This document shows, piece after piece, positions 7,015-14,931 of a stretch of 56,173 nt of DNA. A model generated the notes under the pieces. The model ran no database searches, was not told where the DNA came from, and saw only the letters and a list, made by a program, of their open reading frames with translations. Made by a program: the position numbers and the translations under genes. Numbering within the stretch: position 1 is the stretch's first letter; every line of letters starts with the position of its first letter. The stretch is from Candidatus Methanomethylophilaceae archaeon (GTDB lineage: Archaea > Thermoplasmatota > Thermoplasmata > Methanomassiliicoccales > Methanomethylophilaceae). Location of the stretch: positions 1 to 56,173 of the forward strand of contig CALULN010000001.1 in the NCBI GenBank assembly GCA_944321505.1. Reading direction: 5' to 3'.

Positions 7015-8280
7015 ATGAGTCGCATCGAGAAGGTTTGGGCAAGGGAGGTCCTCGATTCCAGAGGCAACCCCACCGTGGAGGCGGAGATCACCGTCTCCGG
7101 ACACAGGATAACCGCCATAGCGCCCTCCGGCGCATCCACCGGGTCGTGGGAGGCCCACGAGCTCAGGGACGGCGGCCGGCGCTACGGCGGCAAAGGCGTC
7201 CTGAAGGCTGTGGAGAACGTCAGGACCGCCATCGCGGATGCGATCACCGGCATGGACCCCGCCGACCAGAAGGCGGTGGACGCCGCGATGATCGAGGCCG
7301 ACGGCACGCCCAACAAGAGCAACCTCGGCGCCAACGCCATCATCGCCACATCCCTGGCGGTCGCCAAGGCCGGCGCGTTCTGCGAGCATGTGCCCCTGTA
7401 CAAGCACATAGGCTCCGACGGCGTCACCCTGCCGGTGCCCATGCTCAACATCATCAACGGAGGCAAGCACGCCGGTGGCAACCTGAAGATCCAGGAGTTC
7501 ATGATTATACCCGCGGGAGCCCCCAGCTTCTCCGAGTGCCTGAGGATGTCCTCCGAGGTGTACATGTCCCTCAAGTCCATGCTGAAGAAGAAGTACGGCG
7601 TGGGCGCCATCAACCTCGGGGACGAGGGCGGCTTCGCGCCTCCTCTGGACACCGCCGCCGAGGCCATGGAGACCATCGTGTCCGCCGTGTCCGATGCCGG
7701 GTACACCCCGGGGAAGGACGTGTTCCTCGCTCTGGACGCCGCCTCCAGCGAGTTCTACTCCGACGGCGTCTACGAGGTGGACGGCATGAGGCTGTCCGCC
7801 GGGGAGCTGGCGGACCATTACGTCTCGCTGACGAAGCAGTTCCCGCTGATCAGCATCGAGGACCCGTTCTTCGAGGACGACTTCGAGTCCACCGCGCAGC
7901 TGACGAAGAAGGTCAGCGGGGTGCAGATCGTGGGGGACGACCTTTTCGTCACCAACACCTCCAGGCTGGAGAAGGGCATATCCTGCGGCGCGGCCAACGC
8001 ACTGCTGCTGAAGGTCAACCAGATCGGGACGGTCACCGAGGCCGGCAACGCGGCGGAGATGAGTTTCGCCAACGGCTACAACGTGGTGGTGTCCCACCGC
8101 TCCGGGGAGTCAGAGGACGTGTCCATCGCCGACCTCTCCGTGGGATGGGGCTCCGGGCAGATCAAGACCGGAGCGCCGGCCAGGGGCGAGCGCACCGCCA
8201 AGTACAACAGGCTCCTCAGGATCGAGGAGGCCCTGGGGTCAGACGCGGTCTTCCCCGGAGTAAAGGCCTTCAGGAGATAA
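7015..8280 (+). CDS. eno: enolase (phosphopyruvate hydratase)
   Basis: 421 residues. It interconverts 2-phosphoglycerate and phosphoenolpyruvate in glycolysis and gluconeogenesis. Signatures are the N-terminal REVLDSRGNPTVE, the flexible loop APSGASTG, the metal and catalytic regions GDEGGFAPPL, SIEDPF and GDDLFVTN, and LLKVNQIGTVTE followed by VVSHRSGESED. Length and all key motifs are normal. The ATG at 7015 sits 4 bases after the response-regulator stop, with no promoter between, so it is the second gene of that operon. A GC-rich hairpin directly follows the stop. Confidence 0.97.
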   Translation: MSRIEKVWAREVLDSRGNPTVEAEITVSGHRITAIAPSGASTGSWEAHELRDGGRRYGGKGVLKAVENVRTAIADAITGMDPADQKAVDAAMIEADGTPNKSNLGANAIIATSLAVAKAGAFCEHVPLYKHIGSDGVTLPVPMLNIINGGKHAGGNLKIQEFMIIPAGAPSFSECLRMSSEVYMSLKSMLKKKYGVGAINLGDEGGFAPPLDTAAEAMETIVSAVSDAGYTPGKDVFLALDAASSEFYSDGVYEVDGMRLSAGELADHYVSLTKQFPLISIEDPFFEDDFESTAQLTKKVSGVQIVGDDLFVTNTSRLEKGISCGAANALLLKVNQIGTVTEAGNAAEMSFANGYNVVVSHRSGESEDVSIADLSVGWGSGQIKTGAPARGERTAKYNRLLRIEEALGSDAVFPGVKAFRR

Positions 8281-8281
8281 A

Positions 8282-8299
8282 CCGGCCGGCTGCGGCCGG
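8282..8299 (+). terminator. hairpin after enolase
   Basis: CCGGCCG (8282-8288) pairs perfectly with CGGCCGG (8293-8299) around a four-base loop, two bases after the enolase stop. It is followed by a pyrimidine-rich, T-containing stretch. Likely 3'-end structure of the operon transcript. Confidence 0.55.
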
Positions 8300-8415
8300 C
8301 TTCAACCATTTTCCCTCTTCATTTATCCGATGCGAGCGGGCGGTTCCGCAGCTACAGGTGCGGCCCGGTGACGGTTCCCGGACCCTGGTTTTCAACATCT
8401 GTTAAACTGTAGCCC

Positions 8416-8437
8416 GAGGGGTTTACCGATACCCCTC
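8416..8437. repeat. inverted repeat, 7-base arms
   Basis: GAGGGGT (8416-8422) and ACCCCTC (8431-8437) are perfectly complementary around an 8-base loop. CCCGAG at 8413 and CTCGGG at 8459 offer an alternative longer-range pairing. Confidence 0.6.
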
Positions 8438-8530
8438 CGTTTCCTGTGGAAACCCTTTCTCGGGGGTGCTCCGGAAGCCTATTTATACGTCCGGAATCCA
8501 GCATATATAGAAATAGACCTATGTGCTATC

Positions 8531-8552
8531 CAATGCATTAAAATATGCATTG
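8531..8552. repeat. inverted repeat, 8-base arms
   Basis: CAATGCAT (8531-8538) and ATGCATTG (8545-8552) are perfectly complementary around a six-base AT-rich centre. The form suits a dimeric protein operator more than an RNA hairpin. Confidence 0.6.
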
Positions 8553-8570
8553 ATGTACGATTTCCGATGG

Positions 8571-8596
8571 AAAAATCCCTATTTATAGGGGTTTTT
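8571..8596. terminator. symmetrical A-run/T-run hairpin (bidirectional terminator-like)
   Basis: A five-A run, then a CCCTAT/ATAGGG stem, then a five-T run, in near-perfect symmetry with one G-T pair. In both directions this is a stem followed by a T-run, so it could end transcripts from either side. Its centre TTTATA also resembles a TATA box. Confidence 0.5.
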
Positions 8597-8733
8597 CATC
8601 ACATTTCCAGCGTTAAAACGGCGTTGATACGTATCTTTATATGCTATCTTCACATGGTGAGGGAGGCCGGCGGCGGAGGGCTGAAACCTCGTCTAGAGGG
8701 GTCTGCGCCGCACGAACTGCAAAGGGGAGAGAG

Positions 8734-8988
8734 ATGGAGTTCGACAGCAACGCAGACATGTCCATGTCCCGCATCGCACGCATCGATCCGGATTGCGAGG
8801 GGCTCATGCGCAAGGTCTACTGCGGATGCGGTCGCATCCTCGATCTGGACTGCGGTTACATGAGCAGGCGCCTGTCCCTCAACAAGGACCTTGAGTGCCC
8901 CGTGTGCCGCAACGCCCGCATCTCCAGGGAGATAGACGAGCTGAATGCCCTCTACTCTCCGGAAGAGGCTGACGATTGGCTCTGCTGA
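8734..8988 (+). CDS. small zinc-ribbon-like protein
   Basis: 84 residues. A C-x-C motif (YCGCGR) near residue 30, a Cys in LDCGYM, and a C-x2-C knuckle (CPVCRN) near residue 55 could bind one or two zinc ions; the C-terminus ends WLC. AAAGGGGAGAG, a strong ribosome site, lies 2-12 bases before ATG 8734, which decides the start. The gene stands alone after the hairpin-rich gap and before the cobW operon. No named family recognised. Confidence 0.72.
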   Translation: MEFDSNADMSMSRIARIDPDCEGLMRKVYCGCGRILDLDCGYMSRRLSLNKDLECPVCRNARISREIDELNALYSPEEADDWLC

Positions 8989-8998
8989 GCGTATACCG

Positions 8999-9005
8999 TT
9001 TATAA
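8999..9005 (+). promoter_or_regulatory. TATA box of the CobW operon
   Basis: TTTATAA is centred 25 bases before the ATG at 9027, so the transcript is probably leaderless. Confidence 0.6.
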
Positions 9006-9026
9006 CGTCCTATCCGATTACCCCGC

Positions 9027-9617
9027 ATGCGCCTTCTCGTGGTGTCCGGGATGCTTGGTTCCGGCAAGACCTCTCTGATCCTCAGGCTTCTGGACGGATT
9101 CTTCCCGCAGGGGATGAAGGTCGCCGTCATCGAGAACGAGTTCGGCGAGCTGGGCGTGGACACCGAGGTCCTGGAGCGCAGCGGCATGCCCGTCAGGGAC
9201 CTGAGGGGCGGATGCATCTGCTGCACACTGGCCGGCGGCCTGGCGGAAACACTGCGCAACCTGTCGGCATCGTATTCCCCCGACATCGTGGTGGTGGAGC
9301 CCACGGGCATCGCGGATCCGTCAGTGGTCCTGAGGTCCGTGCAGGACGTGGACGGCGTCCATGTCGATCGCGCAGATGTCCTGGTGCTGATCGACTGCGA
9401 GAGGTTCCTGAAGGTCCGCAGGATGTTCGAGCGCCCTCTGAGAAACCAGCTCTCGGTGGCCGCCGCGGTGCTGCTGAACAAGACGGACACCATCCCCGCC
9501 GAGGACATCGATTCCGTGGAAGACGGAGTCAGGGGCATGGGCTATGCCGGTCCGGTGCTGCGCATCCGTGCCGACACAGGGGACGGGATGGAACGCCTCG
9601 GGGAGGTCATCCTGTGA
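9027..9617 (+). CDS. CobW/COG0523-family GTPase, G domain only
   Basis: 196 residues. It has the Walker A motif GMLGSGKTS (8-16), the family-specific metal site GGCICC with C-x-CC at 63-66, an ENEFGE switch region (36-41) and NKTD for guanine. COG0523 proteins are GTP-dependent metal chaperones for zinc, cobalt or nickel, moving metal through the CxCC site. The usual C-terminal CobW_C domain is absent, so the protein is about half the common length. The next gene overlaps its stop as GTGA and encodes a protein with a His/Cys-rich tail, which may supply the missing metal-handling part. Confidence 0.88.
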   Translation: MRLLVVSGMLGSGKTSLILRLLDGFFPQGMKVAVIENEFGELGVDTEVLERSGMPVRDLRGGCICCTLAGGLAETLRNLSASYSPDIVVVEPTGIADPSVVLRSVQDVDGVHVDRADVLVLIDCERFLKVRRMFERPLRNQLSVAAAVLLNKTDTIPAEDIDSVEDGVRGMGYAGPVLRIRADTGDGMERLGEVIL

Positions 9618-10042
9618 CCTCCGATGCCGATCCGATCCCCACGGTTGTGGCGGCTGCTGTCCGCGGGCACGTGGGCCTTCCGGCTGACGATGCCTGCAGT
9701 CTCCTCTCCGATATGCTGTCGCGCATCTCGGTGAGGTGCGGGATGATAGGGGTGATCGGGCACAACAAGGCCAACTTCCGCTGCGGCGGCGACCTCCTGT
9801 CCATAAGCTGCACCACCGAGGACGGCAACGTCCGTTCGAAGGTCCGCTTCGGGAAGGACGTCGGAGACGTCGACGGGGTCGTCGATGTCATCGTATACTC
9901 GGCAGGATACGACGAGCTGAGGCGCATAGTGGAGGAGGAGGCGACGGCATCGGGGCTGCACGCGGAGTTCGCGGAGCGGTCCGGCTGCCACGATCCTGAT
10001 TGCCACGACCCGCACTGCTGCGGGCATCATCACGAGAGGTGA
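9614..10042 (+). CDS. small protein with a His/Cys-rich metal-binding tail, partner of the CobW GTPase
   Basis: 142 residues, starting at GTG 9614, which overlaps the cobW stop (GTGA) and has no in-frame ATG nearby; translational coupling is likely. The first 115 residues are an alpha/beta domain I cannot name, possibly related to the CobW C-terminal domain (VRSKVRFGKDVGDVDGVVDVIVYSAG). The last 19 residues hold 5 Cys and 5 His in CHDPDCHDPHCCGHHH, an obvious transition-metal-binding tail. Function is inferred as metal storage or hand-over to the adjacent GTPase; hydrogenase nickel supply is one possible use. Confidence 0.78.
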   Translation: MTSDADPIPTVVAAAVRGHVGLPADDACSLLSDMLSRISVRCGMIGVIGHNKANFRCGGDLLSISCTTEDGNVRSKVRFGKDVGDVDGVVDVIVYSAGYDELRRIVEEEATASGLHAEFAERSGCHDPDCHDPHCCGHHHER

Positions 10043-10047
10043 CGCGC

Positions 10048-10560
10048 ATGGATTTCACAGAGCTTGCAAGGAAGAGGTACTCGGTCAGGGACTACAGCGG
10101 CGAACCGGTCTCCGACGGCGATCTGGACGCCGTCATAGGGGTGGGGATGCTGGCCCCCACCGGGAAGAACATCCAGCCCCAGAGGGTGTACGTCATAAGG
10201 AGCCCGGAGGGCATAGCCAAGGCCCGCAGCCTGACGAGGATGGCCTTCAACGCCCCCGTCGTGCTGATGGTCTCCTACAAGAAGGACGAGGCATGGGTCT
10301 GCCCCTTTGACGGTCACTGCATCGGCGAGACGGATGTGGCCATCGTATCCACCCACATGATGCTCAAGGCTGCGGAGCTGGGGCTGGGCACCTGCTGGAT
10401 TGGGTGTTTCGACGCAGCGGCCTTCGCGGAGGCCTTCGGCGTGCCTGATGACGAGAAGGTGGTCCACCTGATGACCCTGGGCCATCCGTCGGAGAAGGCT
10501 GAGCCCTCTCCCATGCATTATGCGTCCAAGGCCCCTTCCGACGTGGTCAGGTACCTCTGA
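10048..10560 (+). CDS. nitroreductase-family flavoprotein
   Basis: 170 residues. FMN-dependent nitroreductase fold: N-terminal ARKRYSVRDYSGEPV (the RRSxRxF-like FMN phosphate site), APTGKNIQPQRVYV, and a GLGTCWIGCFD core. Such proteins reduce nitro compounds, quinones or flavins using NAD(P)H, but archaeal members rarely have a known substrate. A Cys-containing insertion (WVCPFDGHCIGETD) is reminiscent of metal- or cluster-binding versions. It starts 5 bases after the His/Cys-rich gene, so it is third in the cobW operon. Its stop directly abuts the convergent topA stop. Confidence 0.88.
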   Translation: MDFTELARKRYSVRDYSGEPVSDGDLDAVIGVGMLAPTGKNIQPQRVYVIRSPEGIAKARSLTRMAFNAPVVLMVSYKKDEAWVCPFDGHCIGETDVAIVSTHMMLKAAELGLGTCWIGCFDAAAFAEAFGVPDDEKVVHLMTLGHPSEKAEPSPMHYASKAPSDVVRYL

Positions 10561-12819
10561 TCACTCCGGGGCCTTGCGCTTCCTGCTGTCGCAGGACATG
10601 TTGATGCATTCGCGGTGGCTGCCCATGGCGATCACGGGAGCGCCGCAGACCTCGCATGCCTCCCCCGTGGGGGTCACGGTCCCTTTGGGCCTGAGCGGGT
10701 AGGTCTGGTTGCAGTTGGGCCAGTTGGAGCATCCGGCGAAGCGCTTGCCCGCCTTGGAGTAGAGGATGCGTATCCTGCCCTCCTTGCAGGTGGGGCAGAG
10801 GCCCAGGTCGGTCCTGGCGGTGTTGCTGGGGCACTTCGGGTCTATGCACTGGACCTGCGGAGGGTTCCCCTTCCTGATGATCCTGAGCTGCGGCAGCCCG
10901 CAGACCTCGCACTTGGTGTCCACGGTCTGCACCATGGCGCCCCTCGGCATCGGATAGGCGCAGGTGCACTCGGGGTACCCGTCGCAGCCGATGAAGTTGC
11001 CGTTCTTGGACTTCTTTATGGACATGTTGCTGCCGCACTTGGGGCAGATGCCGATGTGCTGCTGCGCATGCAGCGCCTCACGGATCTCCTTGCCTATGGC
11101 ATCGCTCTGCTCGGAGATCTGCTCGGCCGCGTCATGAAGCATCTTCTGCGATTCGGAGACGACGCCCTCCAGGGTGCGCTCCCCGCTGCTGATCTTGAGC
11201 ATGTCCTCTTCGAGCCTGGCGGTCATGGCGGGCTCGGCGATGCCGCCGCCGTGCTTCTCCAGGGATCTGGTCAGCGCTATGCCGCTGGCGGTGGGGATCA
11301 TGTGGTTGCCCTGGACGTAGTTCCTGGAGTACAGCTTGCTGATGATGTCGTGCCTGGTGGACTTGGTACCCAGACTGAGGCGGTCCATCTCCTGGACCAG
11401 GGAGCCCTGGTTGTAGCGGTACGGGGGCTTGGTCTCCTCCGCCGCCATGGTCATGGACCTGATGTCTATGGGGGAGCCCACTTCCAGCTTCGGTATGTGC
11501 ACGTCGCGGGAGGGCATGTACTTCTTCCAGTACCTCTTCCAGCCCTCCTCCACGGTCTTGTGGCCGGTCGCCTTGAAGACCTCCCCGGCGACATCCACCT
11601 CCACCTCGGAGACCTCGGCCTTGGCGGTGGGGGCGACGGTGGCCAGGAACCTCCTGGCGATGAGCTCGTAGAGCTTCCACTTGTCCCCTTTGAGCTTCTC
11701 GGAGGTGGCTCCCGACGTGGGGTATATGGGCGGATGGTCGGTGGTCCTCCTCTTCCCGCGGGACGGGAAGATGGTCTTCTGGGCCAGGACCTCCTCCGCC
11801 TCCTTCCTCAGGTCGGACTCCTTCAGCTTCTCCAGGACGCTCCTGAGGTTGAGGCTCTTGGGGTACTCGGTGTTCTCGGTACGGGGGTAGGATATGTACC
11901 CTCCGGTGTAGAGGTCCTCCGCCAGCTTCATGGCCGTCGCCGGCGGGATGCCGATCTTGTTGGCCTCCACCTGCATCTGCGTCGTGTCGAACGGCGGCGG
12001 GCGGAACTCCTCCTTCTCGGAGACCTCGTACTTGGTCACCGTGCCCTTCCCGGCGCACTCGCATCTGGCGTAGACCGCGTCGGCCTCCTCCTTCTTCCAG
12101 AAGGGGTTGGATGCATGGTTCCCTTCGAAGGCCAGCATGCCGAACCTCCCGATGACCTTCCAATAAGGGACGGGGACGAACCTCTCGATCTCCTCATGGC
12201 GGTCCACCAGCAGCTTCAGGGTCGGGCTCTGGACCCTGCCGACGGACATGAAGTTCTTGCCCACCTGGCCGGAGGACAGGGAGATGAGGCGGGTGAGCAC
12301 GGCTCCCCAGGAGAGGTCGATGATCTGCCTGGCCTCGGCGGCGTCCGCCAGCCTGGCGTCGGGGAGGGTGAGGGCTTCGAATGCCCCTTCGACCTCCGCC
12401 TTGGTGAGGGCGCTGAACCTGGCCCTCTTGACCTTGGACATGTCCGCCTCGGCGGAGCGCACGGTCTCCATGCCGATGAGCTCCCCTTCCCTGTCGAAGT
12501 CGGTGGCGATGACGATCTCGTCCGCCTCCTTCATCAGCTGGCGGATGGCGTTGAGGATGCTCTTGACCTTCACGGTCTTCACCTGGGGCGCGTAGACCAG
12601 GTCCACCGGGGAGCTGGCGCTCCAGTCGTTGTACTCGGAGGGGTAGTCCAGCTCGATGATGTGGCCCCTCAGGCTCACCACGTCGTACTCGTCGCCGCTG
12701 TGGGTGAAGGAGAGGACCCTGACCCCGTTGACCGTTTTGGATGCGGGTGCGCCCTCCGACAGGATGGTGGCAATCCTCCTGGCGGCGTTGGCCTTCTCCG
12801 TGATAACAAGCTTCCTCAT
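10561..12819 (-). CDS. topA: DNA topoisomerase I (type IA)
   Basis: 752 residues. The Toprim domain starts at MRKLVITEKANAARRIATIL with the acidic DFDREGELIG motif. The catalytic tyrosine lies in GGYISYPRTENTEYP. At least three C-terminal zinc ribbons (CPKCGSN...CDGYPECTC, CEVCG...CIDPKCPSN, CPTCKEGR...CSNWPNC and CEVCGAP) follow. It relaxes negative supercoils through a 5'-phosphotyrosine intermediate. The start at 12819 is preceded by GGAGGATGGCGGGAC. An AT-rich divergent promoter region (12841-12860) lies between it and the next gene. Confidence 0.96.
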   Translation of the reverse strand: MRKLVITEKANAARRIATILSEGAPASKTVNGVRVLSFTHSGDEYDVVSLRGHIIELDYPSEYNDWSASSPVDLVYAPQVKTVKVKSILNAIRQLMKEADEIVIATDFDREGELIGMETVRSAEADMSKVKRARFSALTKAEVEGAFEALTLPDARLADAAEARQIIDLSWGAVLTRLISLSSGQVGKNFMSVGRVQSPTLKLLVDRHEEIERFVPVPYWKVIGRFGMLAFEGNHASNPFWKKEEADAVYARCECAGKGTVTKYEVSEKEEFRPPPFDTTQMQVEANKIGIPPATAMKLAEDLYTGGYISYPRTENTEYPKSLNLRSVLEKLKESDLRKEAEEVLAQKTIFPSRGKRRTTDHPPIYPTSGATSEKLKGDKWKLYELIARRFLATVAPTAKAEVSEVEVDVAGEVFKATGHKTVEEGWKRYWKKYMPSRDVHIPKLEVGSPIDIRSMTMAAEETKPPYRYNQGSLVQEMDRLSLGTKSTRHDIISKLYSRNYVQGNHMIPTASGIALTRSLEKHGGGIAEPAMTARLEEDMLKISSGERTLEGVVSESQKMLHDAAEQISEQSDAIGKEIREALHAQQHIGICPKCGSNMSIKKSKNGNFIGCDGYPECTCAYPMPRGAMVQTVDTKCEVCGLPQLRIIRKGNPPQVQCIDPKCPSNTARTDLGLCPTCKEGRIRILYSKAGKRFAGCSNWPNCNQTYPLRPKGTVTPTGEACEVCGAPVIAMGSHRECINMSCDSRKRKAPE

Positions 12820-12899
12820 CGTCCCGCCATCCTCCTGCCCTCTATTAATAATTAGTATAGGCAGGAGGTGGTAAATAGGCGCAGGGCGTGCCTCCGGGC

Positions 12900-13961
12900 A
12901 TGGCAGCAGACGCCCTACAGGCTCTGGATTCCGCGGTCCGCAGGCTGGTGTCCGGGAAGGATGTGGTTGTGGCGTTCTCTGGCGGCATCGACAGCTGCCT
13001 GGTCGCCGCCCTGTCGTTCGGGCATGCTTCGGATGCGAGTCTTCGCGTCTCGGGTTTCGAAGGCTGCCATGACATCGGATCCGCCGCATCCGCCGCGGAG
13101 GCGATGGGATGGGACCTCGGCATCGTGCCCATGGACGACGGCTCCGTGCTGAGGCTCGCCGGGACGATGGTGCGGGAACTCGGGATCGACGATCCGGTCA
13201 CTGTGTCCTTCGAGCTGCCGCTGGCTCATGTTATGGAGGCCTGCGGCGGAGGATACATCGTCACCGGGCAGGGGGCGGACGAAGCCTTCGCCGGGTACGC
13301 CCGCTACGAGGGCATGGATCTGGAGACGTTCATCGCCGCCAGGGCGGAGGATCTCCGCAGGCTCCGCTCCACGGCGGAGGCGGAGGACAGGATGGCGGAG
13401 CTCTTCGGATGCACCGTCCTGCGCCCGTTCATGGATCCGGATGTCATCGGTTATGCCGAATCCCTGGGGCCAGAGGGCCTGATGCCCCGCGACGGTGAGC
13501 GGAAGCACGCTCTGAGGGAGGCGGCCCGTCAGGTGTGCTCCGTGGCGGCCGCCAGGCCGAAGAAGGCGGCCCAGTACGGGTCCGGGGCGATGGCGTCCCT
13601 GCGGAGGGTCGCCGGCTCGCGCGGCCTTTCCGTAGGAGAGCTTATTACGGACCTCGGGGATGGCGCACGACGTGACCGACTTCGTCAAGGAGGATGTCGT
13701 CGCATGGCTGAGGAACCTGGCGACGCACGGCGTCAGGCTGGAGCTGAAGAACATCACCGAGCTGCTGGACCGCATCGGCAATCCGCAGCTCTCCTTCAGG
13801 ACCGTCCATGTGGCGGGCTCCGACGGGAAGGGGTCCACCAGTGCGATGATCGCCTCCGCGCTGCGGGAGTCGGGATACCGCACCGGATTGTACACATCTC
13901 CGCACATCATCGACCTCAACGAGCGCATCAACGTCGACGGGGAGAACATCTCCGACTATGA
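12900..13961 (+). CDS. asparagine-synthase C-domain-like (PP-loop) protein, 3' end probably frameshifted
   Basis: The PP-loop ATP pyrophosphatase motif SGGIDS (27-32 from ATG 12900) and GQGADEAFAGY match the synthetase half of asparagine synthase; the N-terminal glutaminase half is absent. Stand-alone archaeal proteins of this type probably adenylate and transfer ammonia or sulfur. GTG 12888 is an alternative start. Sequence similarity appears to end near residue 253 (GLSVGELITDLG). Beyond this the frame stays open to 13961 but reads as an Arg-rich shadow of folC. One extra G in the GGGG run at 13656-13659 would give a stop at 13675 and a normal 16-base overlap; one fewer would fuse the protein to FolC. 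Confidence 0.75.
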   Translation: MAADALQALDSAVRRLVSGKDVVVAFSGGIDSCLVAALSFGHASDASLRVSGFEGCHDIGSAASAAEAMGWDLGIVPMDDGSVLRLAGTMVRELGIDDPVTVSFELPLAHVMEACGGGYIVTGQGADEAFAGYARYEGMDLETFIAARAEDLRRLRSTAEAEDRMAELFGCTVLRPFMDPDVIGYAESLGPEGLMPRDGERKHALREAARQVCSVAAARPKKAAQYGSGAMASLRRVAGSRGLSVGELITDLGDGARRDRLRQGGCRRMAEEPGDARRQAGAEEHHRAAGPHRQSAALLQDRPCGGLRREGVHQCDDRLRAAGVGIPHRIVHISAHHRPQRAHQRRRGEHLRL

Positions 13962-14931
13962 GCTACTCATTCTGGCACACGAGGTCATGATCGTCGTCGA
14001 GTGCATGAACATGGAGGGGTTCGACTGCACGTTCTTCGAGGCGGTCACCGCCCTAGCGTTCCTGTACTTCCGCAAGAGGGGGGTGGACTTCGCCGTCATC
14101 GAGGTGGGAATGGGAGGGCGCTTCGACGCCACCAACGTCCTCGCACCCGATGTGACGGTAATCACCAATATCAGCAGGGAGCACACCAAGTACCTGGGCA
14201 ACACCATCCGCGAGATCGCCTTCGAGAAGGCCGGCATCATCAAGCCCGGCACCCCCTGCGTCACCTGCAACACCGGCGACGCCCTGGAGGTCATATCCGA
14301 GGTGGCGGCGGAGCGCGGAGCGCCTCTGGTGAGGATCGGCGAGGCCGAGATGGTCTCCATGGACGAGGACGGCTCCTTCGGCACGTACATGGGCACCAGG
14401 TACCGCATAGGCATCCCCGGGTCGTATCAGATATCCAACGCCGCCATGGCGATCGAGGCCCTGAGGCTGATACCGGACGCGGACATCCCCGAGAGCGCCA
14501 TCGCCGCCGGACTGGAGAAGGTCCGCTGGCCGGCCAGGATGGAGAAGGTGGGCGGGATGCCGCTGATCATCGACGTCACCCACACCTCCGCGGGCATGAA
14601 GGTACTCAAGCATGACATACTGGCTCTCTATGGGAGGGTGGTCACCGTCTTCGGCATCCTGGACGACAAGGACCTCTGCGGCATGGCCGCATCTGTGAGC
14701 GAGATGTCCGACAAGGTGTTCGTGGCGGCGCCCGCCACCGAGAGGGCGCTGGACCCGGCGGAGCTGCTCAGGGGCACCGGGATAATCTGCGACGACGTCA
14801 CCCCCGCAGCCTCCGTGGAGGAGGCCATAGACATGGCCATGGCGGTCAGAGGGGACCGCATGGTCCTGGTGACAGGTTCGTTCAGGATGGCGGAGGCGGC
14901 AGTCAGATGGCTGAGAAGGACATCTGCGTGA
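13660..14931 (+). CDS. folC: folylpolyglutamate/dihydrofolate synthase-type Mur ligase
   Basis: 423 residues. The ATP-binding P-loop is GSDGKGST (53-60); YTSPHIIDLNERINVDG, GMGGRFDATN and TNISREHTKYLG are typical FolC motifs. FolC adds glutamate to folates; here it may act on tetrahydrofolate used by the formate-THF ligase at 32370, or on another pterin or cofactor. It starts in the 3' part of the asparagine-synthase-like gene. Its stop overlaps the endonuclease III region by 25 bases. Translation is probably coupled to the preceding gene, since no separate promoter is seen. Confidence 0.9.
   Translation: MAHDVTDFVKEDVVAWLRNLATHGVRLELKNITELLDRIGNPQLSFRTVHVAGSDGKGSTSAMIASALRESGYRTGLYTSPHIIDLNERINVDGENISDYELLILAHEVMIVVECMNMEGFDCTFFEAVTALAFLYFRKRGVDFAVIEVGMGGRFDATNVLAPDVTVITNISREHTKYLGNTIREIAFEKAGIIKPGTPCVTCNTGDALEVISEVAAERGAPLVRIGEAEMVSMDEDGSFGTYMGTRYRIGIPGSYQISNAAMAIEALRLIPDADIPESAIAAGLEKVRWPARMEKVGGMPLIIDVTHTSAGMKVLKHDILALYGRVVTVFGILDDKDLCGMAASVSEMSDKVFVAAPATERALDPAELLRGTGIICDDVTPAASVEEAIDMAMAVRGDRMVLVTGSFRMAEAAVRWLRRTSA

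Larger units (their letters stand above)
8300..8733. other. long non-coding stretch with several inverted repeats and TATA-like elements
   Basis: No convincing gene. The stretch turns from GC-rich to AT-rich at about 8480. It holds three inverted repeats (8416-8437, 8531-8552, 8571-8596) and TATA-like strings near 8480-8489, 8502-8509 and 8634-8643. If the last is the promoter of the zinc protein at 8734, the message has a leader of about 70 bases, unlike most promoters in this window. That leader includes a CCTC/GAGG hairpin (8687-8699 region) and a good ribosome site before ATG 8734. A small RNA or a regulatory leader is possible. Confidence 0.5.

Noticed and set aside
10615-12855. 746-residue open frame on the plus strand
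   Set aside because: Antisense shadow of topA, which has clear type IA topoisomerase motifs.
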